This document shows positions 8,094 through 16,953 of a stretch of DNA of 64,000 nt, in pieces. The notes beneath the pieces are model-generated. The model saw nothing but the letters and a program-made list of their open reading frames with translations. It was not told the origin of the DNA and did not search any database. The number at the start of each line of letters is the position of its first letter. Positions within the stretch are counted from its first letter, which is position 1. The stretch is from Sphingomonas sp. G-3-2-10 (GTDB taxonomy: Bacteria; Pseudomonadota; Alphaproteobacteria; Sphingomonadales; Sphingomonadaceae), in assembly GCF_012927115.1 (NCBI RefSeq), contig NZ_JABBFY010000002.1, positions 62,001 to 126,000 of the forward strand, given 5' to 3'. The position numbers and the translations under genes are program-made.

Positions 8094-9368
8094 ATGACGG
8101 CCGTAGCGGATACGAAACCGGCGGAGGATGCCCTTGGCGCGCGGATGATCCGCCGCCTCGTGCTGCCGCTCGCCTTGCTCACCTTTGTGAACGCGATCGA
8201 TCGCGTCAATGTGAGCTTCGCGGCGCATGCGATGGGGCCGGACATAGGCCTGTCCTCCACCACCTTCGGGCTGGGTGTCAGCGCCTTTTTCGTCGCTTAT
8301 CTGATCTTCCAATATCCCCATGCCGCGCTGCTGCGCCGCTTCGGCATCCGCCGCTGGCTGCTGGTGACGGTGATGCTGTGGGGCGTCGCGGGACTGTTGC
8401 TGGCGCGGGTCAACACGGTCGGCGAATTCCTTGCCGCCCGCTTCCTGCTCGGCATGGCCGAGGCCGGGTTCGCGCCGGGCGTGACCTGGTTCATCAACCG
8501 CTGGTTGCCGGTGCGCAGCCGGGCCAAGGCGATGGCGACGGTGCTGGCCGCCGTGCCCTTTTCGCTCGTCATCGGCGGGCCGCTGTGCGGATGGATGCTC
8601 GGCCTCGCCAATCCGGCGGACATGGCCGCGTGGCGATGGATGTTCCTGCTTCAGGCGATCCCGAACTTCCTGCTCGCGGTCGCTGCCTATTTCTATTTTC
8701 GCGACTCCGTGACGGACTCGCAGTGGCTGAACGATAACGAGCGCGCCCTGCTCGCTCCCGCCGCCGAAGCGCTGCCCGCGGAGCCGATCACCGTGGCGCT
8801 GCGCGATCCGCGCGTGTGGCGCTGCGCCATCACCTGGCTGTTCGTGATGACCGGCTCCTATGCCCTGCTCTTCTGGCTGCCGCAGATGGTGCGTCAGATG
8901 AATATCGGCGGCACCGAATTCCTGATCGGTACCTATGCAGCGCTGCCTCAGGCGGGTCTGGTCGTCGGCATGCTGGTCAACGGCTGGCTGTCGGACCGCA
9001 GCGGCGAGCGCCGCTGGCATGTCGGCGTGCCGGCGATGCTGGCAGGCGCGGCGATGCTGGCGGGCGGGCTGCTGCCGCCGGGCTGGGCGGCGCTGGGCCT
9101 GCTCACCGTCGCCGGCTTCGGCATCGGCGCGGCGCAATCGGTATTCTGGGCAGTCCCGGCATCGATGGGCATCGGCAATGGCCGCATCTCGGTCGCCGCG
9201 ATCGCCTTCATCAGCATGCTCGGCACCGCCGGCGGGATCATCGGGCCGACGCTGATCGGCATGGTCAGGGACGCGACGGGCAGCTTCGTGCCGTCGCTCG
9301 TGATCCTGTCGCTGCTGCTGGTCGCGGGCGGGCTGGTGATCGCACCCCTCACACGAAAGGCCGCATGA
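8094..9368 (+). CDS. MFS transporter, anion:cation symporter type
   Basis: A 424-residue inner membrane transporter with about 12 hydrophobic helices. It opens with RLVLPLALLTFVNAIDRVNVSFA, matching the ACS family pattern (D-R-x-N-x-S/G-x-A), and has RFGIRRWLL after helix 2 and the pattern ARFLLGMAEAGFAPGVTWFINRW in helix 4. Such proteins import small organic acids including aromatic acids and sugar acids with protons. No ribosome-binding site is evident before ATG 8094; a later ATG at 8145 and TTG 8004 are alternatives. The stop overlaps the next start as ATGA, so translation is coupled with the DUF3237 gene and probably the MLE enzyme. Confidence 0.88.
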   Translation: MTAVADTKPAEDALGARMIRRLVLPLALLTFVNAIDRVNVSFAAHAMGPDIGLSSTTFGLGVSAFFVAYLIFQYPHAALLRRFGIRRWLLVTVMLWGVAGLLLARVNTVGEFLAARFLLGMAEAGFAPGVTWFINRWLPVRSRAKAMATVLAAVPFSLVIGGPLCGWMLGLANPADMAAWRWMFLLQAIPNFLLAVAAYFYFRDSVTDSQWLNDNERALLAPAAEALPAEPITVALRDPRVWRCAITWLFVMTGSYALLFWLPQMVRQMNIGGTEFLIGTYAALPQAGLVVGMLVNGWLSDRSGERRWHVGVPAMLAGAAMLAGGLLPPGWAALGLLTVAGFGIGAAQSVFWAVPASMGIGNGRISVAAIAFISMLGTAGGIIGPTLIGMVRDATGSFVPSLVILSLLLVAGGLVIAPLTRKAA

Positions 9369-9835
9369 TGAACGCTCCCGCGCTCGACTTCGCTTTCCGC
9401 GTCCGCCTCGATTTCCCGCCCGGCCCGCGCATCCGCTTTCCGGTGCGCGGCGGGGAGATGCGCGGGTTCGTCTCGGTCGCGGGCGGTACGGTGAGCGGTC
9501 CGCTCCTCTCTGGCGAAGTCGTACCCGGCAGCGGCGGCGACTGGCCGCTGATCCGCAGCGACGGCGCGATCGCATTCGACGCGCGCTATCTGATCCGCGC
9601 CACGGACGGCACGCTGATCCAGGTCTTCAACCGCGGCTTTGCCCACGCCTCCGCCGAAATCACCGCACGGATCGAGCGCGGCGAGCCGATCGACCCCGCC
9701 GACAATTACTTCCGCCTCGCCCCGTCGTTCGAGACTGCGCCCGGCCCGCACGACTGGCTGACCCGCACCGTCTTCGTCGGCTTTGGCGAGAAGCACCCCG
9801 ACCATTCGATCTTCGACTTCTTCGCCGTCCGCTGA
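9365..9835 (+). CDS. DUF3237 family protein
   Basis: A 156-residue protein beginning ATGATG inside the stop of the transporter gene. The order FAFRVRLDFPPGPRI, GGTVSGPLLSGEVVPGSGGDWPLIRSDGAIAFDARYLIRATDGTLIQVFNRGF and DWLTRTVFVGFGEKHPD is that of DUF3237 beta-barrel proteins, which have no settled biochemical role but are common next to aromatic and lactone degradation genes. The cytosolic location is inferred from the lack of a signal peptide. Being between an importer and an MLE-subgroup enzyme suggests a lactonase, isomerase or binding role in the same pathway. Confidence 0.85.
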   Translation: MMNAPALDFAFRVRLDFPPGPRIRFPVRGGEMRGFVSVAGGTVSGPLLSGEVVPGSGGDWPLIRSDGAIAFDARYLIRATDGTLIQVFNRGFAHASAEITARIERGEPIDPADNYFRLAPSFETAPGPHDWLTRTVFVGFGEKHPDHSIFDFFAVR

Positions 9836-9866
9836 CGGCATCCCCATACCCCTTCAGGAGCACCCC

Positions 9867-11042
9867 ATGCGCATTACCCGCGTCGAACTGATTCCCGTGC
9901 ACACGCCGCTCAAGCGGCCGATCATCATCGCGACGACCCATATCCACCGGCTCGACCAGATCATCCTGAAGATCCACACCGATGCGGGCATCACCGGCAT
10001 CGCGGATTCGGGCGATACTTCGGCCTTCTATCATGGCGAGACCGACCATTCGATTTCGGGCGTGATCGCCGCGCAGATCGCGCCGCGCATCCTGATCGGC
10101 GAGGATCCGTTCAACATCGAGAAGATCGTGGCGCGGATGGACATGATCGTGCGCGACAATTTCCACGCCAAGTCGATGGTCGACGCGGCGCTGCACGACA
10201 TCAAGGGCAAGGCGCTGGGCGTGCCGGTCTATCAGCTGCTCGGCGGCAAGACCGTCGATGCGATCGATTGCGGCTATGTGCTGATGGCCGCTCCCGCGCA
10301 GCAGCTGATCGGCGAGGCGCAGAAGGCGCTCGACGCCGGGTTCAAGGTCATCAAGTTCAAGCCGAGCATGGATTACGAGCAATCGATCCGCACGATGATC
10401 GAGGTCCGCGAGGGCCTGGGCGACGATGCGCGGCTGATGATCGATATCAACGGCATGTGGCATTATGATCAGGCGTACAAGGCGCTGCGCCGCTGGGAAG
10501 CCGCCAACGTCAATCTCGAGCTGATCGAGCAGCCTCTGCCCTATTGGGACATCGATGGCATGGCGCGGCTGCGCCAGAATACCGGGACCCCGGTCTGGGC
10601 GGACGAATCCGCGCGCGAGCTCCACAACATCAAGGAGATCATCGATCGCAAGGCAGCGGACGGCCTGTTCATCAAGGTGCAGAAGGCCGGCGGCCTGGTG
10701 CGCGCGCAGCGCTGGCTCACGCTGGCGCGGCTCTCCGGCCTGCCGGTGATGTGCGGTTGCATGCCCGGCTCCAGCCTCGAGGCCGCACCGACCGCGCACC
10801 TGCTGGTCGCCAATCACTGGGCATCGCAGTTCGTGCAGGAGAATTGCGGCCCACTTTCGATCCACGACGCCTATGAACTGTCGGGCGAAGGGTTCACCGG
10901 CGAAGTCGCGCTCAACGGTCCGCGTTACGAGAATGGCCGGATGTTCGCGCCCGAAGGCCCCGGCCTCGGCGTCGACCTGAACGAGGATTTCGTTCGCGAG
11001 CATACCGCGACCGATCTGGAGACTCGCGTCATCGCCGCCTGA
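9867..11042 (+). CDS. Enolase superfamily enzyme, muconate lactonizing (MLE) subgroup
   Basis: A 391-residue protein preceded by CAGGAG. The N-terminal capping domain (about 1-130) leads into a TIM barrel with the MLE-subgroup base pair: Lys163-Phe-Lys165 in IKFKPSM, and Lys270 in FIKVQKAGG. Metal ligands are Asp193 (MIDING), Glu221 (LIEQPLP) and Asp246 (WADES). All catalytic residues needed for proton abstraction alpha to a carboxylate are present. Substrate classes in this subgroup include muconates, N-acylamino acids and dipeptides, so the name mandelate racemase/MLE family is safer than a specific one. Its place after a transporter and DUF3237 points to cycloisomerisation or epimerisation of an imported or cleaved acid. 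It is followed by a good terminator. Confidence 0.88.
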   Translation: MRITRVELIPVHTPLKRPIIIATTHIHRLDQIILKIHTDAGITGIADSGDTSAFYHGETDHSISGVIAAQIAPRILIGEDPFNIEKIVARMDMIVRDNFHAKSMVDAALHDIKGKALGVPVYQLLGGKTVDAIDCGYVLMAAPAQQLIGEAQKALDAGFKVIKFKPSMDYEQSIRTMIEVREGLGDDARLMIDINGMWHYDQAYKALRRWEAANVNLELIEQPLPYWDIDGMARLRQNTGTPVWADESARELHNIKEIIDRKAADGLFIKVQKAGGLVRAQRWLTLARLSGLPVMCGCMPGSSLEAAPTAHLLVANHWASQFVQENCGPLSIHDAYELSGEGFTGEVALNGPRYENGRMFAPEGPGLGVDLNEDFVREHTATDLETRVIAA

Positions 11043-11066
11043 GTCTTCCGCCTTTCGCGCAATTCA

Positions 11067-11097
11067 GGGTCTGACCGCACCGGTCAGGCCCTTTTTT
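11067..11097 (+). terminator. Rho-independent terminator of the MFS-DUF3237-MLE operon
   Basis: GGGTCTGACC, loop GCACC-like, GGTCAGGCCC, then six T. One wobble pair; it lies 25 bp after the MLE stop. Confidence 0.85.
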
Positions 11098-11159
11098 GCG
11101 TCGCATCCGGCGCGCCCGAAGCCTGCGTTCGACGATGTGCGGAAATCCCGAGCGGGCGG

Positions 11160-11245
11160 TGGTGGACAGGGCTGGATTCGAACCAGCGTACGCTCTCGCG
11201 GGCAGATTTACAGTCTGCTGCCATTAACCACTCGGCCACCTGTCC
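11160..11245 (-). tRNA. tRNA-Tyr (GTA)
   Basis: The minus strand folds as a class II tRNA: acceptor GGACAGG/CCTGTCC, D-arm GGCCGAGTGGTTAATGGC, anticodon stem-loop CAGACTGTAAATCTG with anticodon GTA, a long variable arm (CCGCGAGAGCG region), T-arm CTGGTTCGAATCCAG, discriminator A and an encoded CCA at 11160-11162. The long variable arm and GTA anticodon are specific to bacterial tRNA-Tyr. No integrase or attachment-site duplication is seen beside it. Confidence 0.95.
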
Positions 11246-11368
11246 TTGAGGCGCCCGCTCGGGGAGGGGTGCCATTGCCGAAGCAAACCCGCACTGTCAA
11301 CGCCTTGCGCGCGGTTGAATCGCCGCATAGCGTCCCGCGCATCCTTTCATCACGATATGTGGAGCCTC

Positions 11369-12982
11369 ATGCGCGCTCTGATTTCCTATGCTGTCGCCGT
11401 TTCGCTGGTCCTGCCGGCGCCTCTGGCCGCCCAGACTGCACCCGCCGCCGCCGCCAAACCCGCGGATCCGACTCCGATCGAACGGATCATCGACGAGGGC
11501 GGCAATCGCTCGGGGGTGATGGATATCGCCCGCTATCTGACCGACCGGATCGGCTCGCGCCTGACCAATTCGCCGGGGATGCGTGCCGCCGAGGCATGGA
11601 CGCAGACCCAGTTCACCGGCTGGGGCCTGACCAACGTCCACAAGGAAGGCTTCGAGTTCGGCCGGGGCTGGTGGATGGAGCGGTCGAGCGTCCGCATGAT
11701 CAGCCCGCGCGCGATCGAGCTGACCGCGATCCCGATCACCTGGACCCCCGCGACCAACGGCACGATCACCGCGCCGGTCATCGTCGCGCCGATTCGCGAA
11801 ATCGGCGATTTCGAAACGTGGCGCGGCAAGCTGAAGGGCAAGGTCGTCCTGCTCACCCGGCCCAATGACGGCAACGAGCCGCGCGAAGCGCCGTTCAAGC
11901 GCTGGACCGATACCGAGCTGGCGGGCTTCAACACCTATCGCAAGCCGGCCTACAACCCCAAGTCGGTCGAGCGCGAGATCGCCCGGCTCGGCTGGCCGAA
12001 GCAGCTCAGCGACTTCCTCAAGTCGGAAGGCGCGGTCGCCTATGCCGCCATGTCGCCGCGCGACGGCAAGCTGGTGCACGGCAACGGCTATCAGTTCGGC
12101 GTGGGCGACACGGTCGCGCTGCCGGGCGTCGAGATCGCCGCCGAGGATTATCGCCGCCTCGCCCGCCTCGCCGAGACCGGCGACGCGCCGGTGCTCGAGA
12201 TCAATTCCGACGTTCGCTTCGACGACAGCGACACCAAGGCGTACAACGTCATCGCCGACATCAAGGGCACCAGCCGCTCGGGCGAATATGTCATGGCCGG
12301 CGCGCATCTCGACAGCTGGGCGGCGGGCGACGGCGCGGCGGACAATGCCGCAGGCGTCGCGATGGTGATGGAAGCCGCGCGCATCCTCTCGAAGATGCCC
12401 AAGCCCAAGCGCACCATCCGCTTCGCGCTGTGGAACGGCGAGGAACAGGGCCTGCTCGGCTCGATCGACTATGTCGAGCGTCACCTTGCGACCCGCCCCG
12501 AGCCCGCCACGCCGCAGACCGGGCTCGCCCGCTATACCGGCTGGAACTATCGCTGGCCGATCACCGCGCTGCCGGGGCACGCGAAGCTGGCCGCCTATTT
12601 CAACCTCGACAATGGCTCGGGCCGGATTCGCGGCATCAACGCGCAGGGCAATGAAGCGGTGGTGCCGATCTTCCGCGAATGGTTCGCCCCGTTCCTCGCG
12701 GCGGATCCGTCGATGAGCGCGATGGTAGGGCTGCGCGGCGTCGGCGGCACCGATCACCTGTTCTTCGACGCAGTCGGCATCCCGGCGTTTCAGTTCATCC
12801 AGGATCCGCTCGATTATGGCAGCCGCCTGCACCACACGAGCGTCGACACATATGATCACCTGAAGGCCGCCGATCTGCGCCAGGGTGCCACCATCCTCGC
12901 CGCGTTCCTGTGGAACGCCGCCAATTCGGACAAGCCGTTGCCGCGCATGCCCTTCCCCACCGAACCGAAAGACCCTTCCTGA
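11369..12982 (+). CDS. Secreted M28 family zinc metallopeptidase
   Basis: A 537-residue exported protein. ATG 11369 is chosen because GGAG lies four bases before it and a clean signal peptide follows (MRALISYAVAVSLVLPAPLAAQ); an in-frame ATG at 11357 has no ribosome-binding site. A PA-like insert precedes the peptidase core, whose zinc residues are clear: His313 (GAHLDSW), Asp325 (GAADNAAG), Glu358 base and Glu359 ligand (NGEEQGLLGS), and a later HHTSVDTYD. M28 enzymes are aminopeptidases or carboxypeptidases that trim peptides in the periplasm or outside the cell. The stop overlaps the next ATG by one base, so it is co-transcribed with the rRNA methylase gene. Confidence 0.92.
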   Translation: MRALISYAVAVSLVLPAPLAAQTAPAAAAKPADPTPIERIIDEGGNRSGVMDIARYLTDRIGSRLTNSPGMRAAEAWTQTQFTGWGLTNVHKEGFEFGRGWWMERSSVRMISPRAIELTAIPITWTPATNGTITAPVIVAPIREIGDFETWRGKLKGKVVLLTRPNDGNEPREAPFKRWTDTELAGFNTYRKPAYNPKSVEREIARLGWPKQLSDFLKSEGAVAYAAMSPRDGKLVHGNGYQFGVGDTVALPGVEIAAEDYRRLARLAETGDAPVLEINSDVRFDDSDTKAYNVIADIKGTSRSGEYVMAGAHLDSWAAGDGAADNAAGVAMVMEAARILSKMPKPKRTIRFALWNGEEQGLLGSIDYVERHLATRPEPATPQTGLARYTGWNYRWPITALPGHAKLAAYFNLDNGSGRIRGINAQGNEAVVPIFREWFAPFLAADPSMSAMVGLRGVGGTDHLFFDAVGIPAFQFIQDPLDYGSRLHHTSVDTYDHLKAADLRQGATILAAFLWNAANSDKPLPRMPFPTEPKDPS

Positions 12983-13728
12983 TGGCAAAGCGTGGACATC
13001 GTCCCAGCGTCGCCGGCCCCGGCCGCCCGCGCTTCTACGGCCGCCATCCCGTGCTTGCCGCGCTGGAGAACCCCGAACGCGTGGTGCGCAAGATGTGGGG
13101 AACGCGCGAGGCGCTGGCCCATCTCGACATCCCGTCGTCGATCCCGGTCACTTATGCCGATGCCGCCGATCTCGGCCGCCTCGTCCCCGGTGACGCCCCG
13201 CATCAGGGTCTCGTTGCCGAAGTCGATCCGCTCGAGGATATGTGGCTGGGCGATCTGCTCGCACAGGGCGAAGGCGATCGCCGCCCGCTGATCCTGCTCG
13301 ATCAGGTCACCGATCCGCACAATGTCGGCGCGATCCTGCGCTCTGCGGCGGCGTTCGATGCGCTCGGCATCGTGACGCAGGACCGTCACTCGCCGCCCGA
13401 ATCGGGTACCGTCGCCCGCGCCGCATCGGGTGCGCTGGAAACCGTGCCCTGGGTCCGCGTGGTCAATCTCGCCCGCGCGATGGACGAAATCGCCGAAGCC
13501 GGTTTCTGGCGCGTCGGCCTGACCGGCCATGCGGAAGCCACGCTGGCCGATACGATCGGGCAGAACCGTATCGCGCTGGTGCTCGGTGCCGAAGGCGAAG
13601 GCATGCGCCAGAATACCGAGACGCATTGCGACCAGCTTGCGAAGCTGCCGATCTCGCCTAAGGTCGAGAGCCTGAACGTGTCGAATGCCGCGGCGATCGC
13701 GCTGTATGCGATCGCGGTTCGCGGCTGA
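12982..13728 (+). CDS. rlmB: TrmH/SpoU family RNA 2'-O-methyltransferase, probable RlmB
   Basis: A 248-residue protein with the substrate-binding N-terminal domain opening RFYGRHPVLAALENPERVV, typical of RlmB, then SpoU motifs 1 (LDQVTDPHNVGAILRSAAAF, Asn and Arg catalytic), 2 (LVLGAEGEGM) and 3 (LNVSNAAAIALY) forming the knotted AdoMet site. RlmB methylates the ribose of a conserved guanosine in 23S rRNA domain V. The start ATG 12982 overlaps the peptidase stop (TGATG). The gene is followed after 19 bp by a lipoprotein gene. RlmB is favoured over tRNA TrmH because of the N-terminal domain, but the target is an inference. Confidence 0.88.
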   Translation: MAKRGHRPSVAGPGRPRFYGRHPVLAALENPERVVRKMWGTREALAHLDIPSSIPVTYADAADLGRLVPGDAPHQGLVAEVDPLEDMWLGDLLAQGEGDRRPLILLDQVTDPHNVGAILRSAAAFDALGIVTQDRHSPPESGTVARAASGALETVPWVRVVNLARAMDEIAEAGFWRVGLTGHAEATLADTIGQNRIALVLGAEGEGMRQNTETHCDQLAKLPISPKVESLNVSNAAAIALYAIAVRG

Positions 13729-13747
13729 TCTGGGGGAGTTGAGACCG

Positions 13748-14518
13748 ATGAAGCACTGGTTCCGTGCCGCCGCGGTGGTGATGATCGCCCCGCTGATCCT
13801 CACCGCCTGCCTGTTCACTCCGGGCAAGTTCGTTTCCAGCCTGACGATCAACAAGGATCGCAGCTTCACCTACACCTACAAGGGCGAAGTGATCGCGATC
13901 GATCCGGACAGCATGGACGGCATGGCCGGTTCGGGCGACACGATGGGCGAGGTCGTCGAGCAGGATGTGTCCGAAGACGGCGCGGTGACGAACAGTGTCG
14001 TGGAAATCCCCGAGGACGGCGCCACGGCAGCCGAGCAGGCGGCCGCCAAGGCCGAGAAGAAGGCCAAGCGCGACAAGCAGTTCCGCGAGCTGGCGGTGCA
14101 GCTGGCCAAGGAGCCCGGCTACAGCAAGGTCGAGTATCTCGGCGACGGCAAGTTCTTCGTCGATTATTCGATCTCGGGCGTGCTGACCCACAATTTCGTC
14201 TATCCGTTCAACCAGGATTCCGGGCTGATCTTCCCGTGGGTCGCGATCGAGCTGCGCGGCAAGGACACCGTGCGCGTCAAGGCGCCGGGTTTCGCCAAGC
14301 AGGACATGTCGGGAATGGGTATGGCCGGCGCGGGCAGCGGCGGCGCGGCGGACGGCACCGCGAGCGGCAGCTTCACCCTGACCACCGATGCCGAGATCGT
14401 CAGCCAGAACAACGAGGACGGCGCGACCAAGGCCGCCGGCAAGTCGAGCATCACCTGGAACGTGACTCCGATCACCAAGGACGCGCCGATGGCCGTCCTG
14501 CGCGTCGTCCCGCGCTGA
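13748..14518 (+). CDS. Hypothetical lipoprotein
   Basis: A 256-residue protein with a GGGGAG ribosome-binding site and a lipoprotein signal ending LTAC at Cys21, followed by Leu-Phe, so the outer membrane is likely. Opening strands SSLTINKDRSFTYTYKGEV look like a lipid-anchored beta-sandwich. A charged Ala/Glu/Lys helix (about 96-125, EQAAAKAEKKAKRDKQFREL) and a Gly/Met/Ala-rich linker (about 194-215) divide it. No family was recognised; similar proteins accompany rlmB in sphingomonads only by general impression. It ends 28 bp before a strong two-way terminator. Confidence 0.75.
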   Translation: MKHWFRAAAVVMIAPLILTACLFTPGKFVSSLTINKDRSFTYTYKGEVIAIDPDSMDGMAGSGDTMGEVVEQDVSEDGAVTNSVVEIPEDGATAAEQAAAKAEKKAKRDKQFRELAVQLAKEPGYSKVEYLGDGKFFVDYSISGVLTHNFVYPFNQDSGLIFPWVAIELRGKDTVRVKAPGFAKQDMSGMGMAGAGSGGAADGTASGSFTLTTDAEIVSQNNEDGATKAAGKSSITWNVTPITKDAPMAVLRVVPR

Positions 14519-14545
14519 TCGCCTCGCCGGAGCAGCAATAAAAAA

Positions 14546-14581
14546 GGGAGCGCCGCGAACCCGCGGCGCTCCCCTTTTTTT
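14546..14581. terminator. Bidirectional terminator between lipoprotein and ferredoxin genes
   Basis: A perfect 12-bp stem GGGAGCGCCGCG / CGCGGCGCTCCC with AACC loop, preceded by a run of A and followed by eight T, serves two convergent genes. Confidence 0.93.
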
Positions 14582-14605
14582 TCTAGCCGGCCATCCGCCG
14601 GAACC

Positions 14606-14923
14606 TCAGTCCTCGGCGGCGATCGTCACGCGCAGGCCGTCCAGATCGGAAGTCATCTGAAGCTGGCACGACAAGCGCGAATTCTCGTTCCGGTCCGACG
14701 AGCTGTCGAGCAGATCGTTCTCGTCTTCGCTCATCGGCGGGAGTTTGGCCGCAAATTCCGGATCGACATGGACATGGCAGGTCGCGCACGAGCAGCAGCC
14801 GCCACACAGCGCCAGCAGTTCGTCGAACCCGTTGTCGCGGATCACTTCCATCACCGAAAGGCCCACTTCGCCCGTGACTTCGCGCTCTTCACCTTCCCTG
14901 GTCACGACGATAAGCTTCGGCAT
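14606..14923 (-). CDS. 2Fe-2S ferredoxin, adrenodoxin type
   Basis: A 105-residue cytosolic electron carrier starting at ATG 14923 after GGGAGAGA. Cluster cysteines are Cys40-x5-Cys46-x2-Cys49 and Cys86 (LSCQL), the adrenodoxin/ISC pattern; CHVHVDPEF and DENDLLD match ferredoxins that pass electrons to P450s, Rieske oxygenases or iron-sulfur assembly. Two extra cysteines at 43 and 44 inside the binding loop ([10 protein letters not shown]) are seen in many sphingomonad members. It stands alone on its strand, divergent from an AlkA-like gene, so its partner is not given by context. Confidence 0.9.
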   Translation of the reverse strand: MPKLIVVTREGEEREVTGEVGLSVMEVIRDNGFDELLALCGGCCSCATCHVHVDPEFAAKLPPMSEDENDLLDSSSDRNENSRLSCQLQMTSDLDGLRVTIAAED

Positions 14924-14986
14924 GTTTCTCTCCCTGTATGCCGGCGTCCATGCCGCCGATCCGGCTTCAGCGCAAGGCGACGCTCG

Positions 14987-15610
14987 ATGGGAATAAGTGG
15001 CGCCGCCATTAGAAAATCGATCGATTCGGTCGCGGCGTCCGAACCAGCCTTTGCCGTGGCGCTCGCCCGCGCGGGCTATCCCGAGCCGCGAATCCGCGAT
15101 CGGGGCTATGAAACCCTGCTGCGCACGATCGTCGGCCAGCAGGTCAGCGTGGCCGCTGCGAACGCTATCTGGAACAAGCTCGCCGCGGCGCTTGGCGACC
15201 TGACAAAGCCCGAAATCATCGCCGCCACCAGCGACGACGATCTGCGCGCCGCGGGCCTGTCCCGGCAAAAAGCCAGCTATGCCAAGAGCCTCGCCGACGA
15301 AGTAACCAGCGGGCGACTCGATCTTGCCAATCTGCCCGAGGACGACGAAGCGGCCATCGCCGCGCTCACCCGGATCAAGGGCATCGGCCGCTGGTCGGCA
15401 GAAATCTACCTGCTGTTCGCCGAGGGCCGCCCCGACATCTGGCCGGCGGGCGATCTGGCGGTGCAGATCGAGATCGGCCGCATCATGGGTCACCCCGAAC
15501 GCCCGAGCGAAAAGCAGATTCGCGACTGGGCCGAAGCCTGGCGCCCCCATCGCGGCGCGGTGGCGATATTTGCCTGGCACCATTATAAGGTTGATATGGA
15601 CGTGATCTGA
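14987..15610 (+). CDS. DNA-3-methyladenine glycosylase II, AlkA-like
   Basis: A 207-residue HhH-GPD protein without the extra N-terminal domain of E. coli AlkA. The core shows [16 protein letters not shown], the helix-hairpin-helix [18 protein letters not shown], and the catalytic Asp156 in WPAGDLAVQ, which releases alkylated purines from DNA during base excision repair. It ends FAWHHYK, typical for the short form. ATG 14987 has AAGGCG upstream. It is followed 14 bp later by a small membrane protein gene. Ada, another alkylation repair gene, lies 8 kb away but not in the same operon. Confidence 0.9.
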   Translation: MGISGAAIRKSIDSVAASEPAFAVALARAGYPEPRIRDRGYETLLRTIVGQQVSVAAANAIWNKLAAALGDLTKPEIIAATSDDDLRAAGLSRQKASYAKSLADEVTSGRLDLANLPEDDEAAIAALTRIKGIGRWSAEIYLLFAEGRPDIWPAGDLAVQIEIGRIMGHPERPSEKQIRDWAEAWRPHRGAVAIFAWHHYKVDMDVI

Positions 15611-15624
15611 GGGGGGCGAAGGCG

Positions 15625-15936
15625 ATGTCGGAATTGACCCATATGCTTGCACCGCTGGCATGCGGGGCGATGCTTACCATCAATCTCCTCGGCCCCGAGG
15701 CACACAGCCTTCGTCGCGGCCTCTCACTGGCGCTGATCGCACTCTGCACCGCTCTGCTGATGAGCAGCTATTACCAGCTGCCCGTGCCCGATTTCATCCC
15801 GCCCGCCGCTGCGAAGGTAATCGATCGCGCGCTGTGGCTGCTGCTCTTGGTGTTTTTCGTCGGTTACGCCCTAAGCCAGTTCTTCAGGGATTATCGCACA
15901 GCCTCCCGCCAGCGCGCCGAACGCACACAACTTTAA
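15625..15936 (+). CDS. Hypothetical three-helix membrane protein
   Basis: A 103-residue protein with three hydrophobic stretches (about 8-24, 33-47 and 68-87: [55 protein letters not shown]) and a basic tail [13 protein letters not shown] likely facing the cytosol. It has a purine-rich ribosome-binding site and follows the glycosylase closely, so the two are probably one transcript. The stop overlaps the end of the convergent fructokinase gene. No family recognised. Confidence 0.65.
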   Translation: MSELTHMLAPLACGAMLTINLLGPEAHSLRRGLSLALIALCTALLMSSYYQLPVPDFIPPAAAKVIDRALWLLLLVFFVGYALSQFFRDYRTASRQRAERTQL

Positions 15937-16817
15937 GCGTCCAGAGCCTCCAGCCCCAGCGCCACCGCCCCCATCGGCCCGGCCATCGCGCCCAGCCCCG
16001 GCGGGCCGACCAGCGCTTCCATATCGAGCCCCGCGAACGACCCGTAACCCGCGATGCTCGAGGCCAGCCGCTCGCGCAGCGGAACGAAAAGCCGTTCCCG
16101 CGCGCTCATCACGCCACCGCCGATCGCGATCCGCTGGGGCGCGAAGGTGGTGACCAGATTGTGGAGCAGCCCCGCAAGGTCATGGACGAACAAATCCCAT
16201 TCAGGCCCTTCGTCCGGCAGCGCCTCGCCCTTCACGCCGAACCGCGCCGCCAGCGCCGGGCCGGCGATCAGCCCCTCGACGCAATCGCCGTGAAACGGGC
16301 ACCAGCCCTTGAAGGCATCGCCCGGCGCGCGGCCGACGCGCATATGCCCCGCCTCGCCATGCGCCATGCCCTGCGCCGGCCGCCCGCCCACGATGGTGCC
16401 GACCCCCACGCCGGTGCCGATGGTGATATAGGCATGGCTCGACAGCCCCTGCGCCGCGCCCCAGCGCGCCTCGGCCAGCGCCGCGCCGTTGACGTCGGTC
16501 TGCACCTCCAGCGGCTTGCCGAACCGTTCGGCAAAGCGCCGCGACACATCGGTCCCGCTCCAGCCCGGCTTGATCGTCGCGGTGATCGAACCATGATCGG
16601 GCTTGCCGGGATCGAGTTCCAGCGGCCCGAAGCTGGCTACGCCCACCGCATCGAACGCCCAGCCGTCGAGCGCCGCTTCCAGCACCGCCATCGTCGTCAC
16701 CGGATCGGTGGTCGGCACGGTCACCCGGTCGCGGACATCACCGGGGCCGCTGGAGAGCAGCGCCACGCATTTGGTGCCGCCGAGTTCGAGGCCAGCAATC
16801 AGGGGGGATTGTGTCAT
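15933..16817 (-). CDS. ROK family fructokinase
   Basis: A 294-residue cytosolic sugar kinase. The N-terminal phosphate loop [13 protein letters not shown], the catalytic region [20 protein letters not shown] with the base Asp, the glycine-rich [14 protein letters not shown], and the zinc motif GHMRVGR...[10 protein letters not shown] define ROK fructokinases, which use ATP to make fructose-6-phosphate. Ligands His and three Cys appear intact. It stands alone, divergent from fixL. A role for mannose or other hexoses is possible, as ROK members are broad. Confidence 0.88.
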   Translation of the reverse strand: MTQSPLIAGLELGGTKCVALLSSGPGDVRDRVTVPTTDPVTTMAVLEAALDGWAFDAVGVASFGPLELDPGKPDHGSITATIKPGWSGTDVSRRFAERFGKPLEVQTDVNGAALAEARWGAAQGLSSHAYITIGTGVGVGTIVGGRPAQGMAHGEAGHMRVGRAPGDAFKGWCPFHGDCVEGLIAGPALAARFGVKGEALPDEGPEWDLFVHDLAGLLHNLVTTFAPQRIAIGGGVMSARERLFVPLRERLASSIAGYGSFAGLDMEALVGPPGLGAMAGPMGAVALGLEALDA

Positions 16818-16953
16818 GATCCCCGGCTACCGCGTCCGGGCGCGCCGGGAAAGGCGCGGATTCCACCCGGATCGGACTCGATGCCACCCGGCACGCTGGC
16901 CAAGGCCGCGCGCACGCGGCATGATCGGCCGTCATGACCCGCCGGATCGCCGC

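Noticed and set aside
11160..11245. tRNA-Tyr as an integration site for a mobile element
   Set aside because: No integrase, no duplicated tRNA end and no change in base composition were seen on either side.
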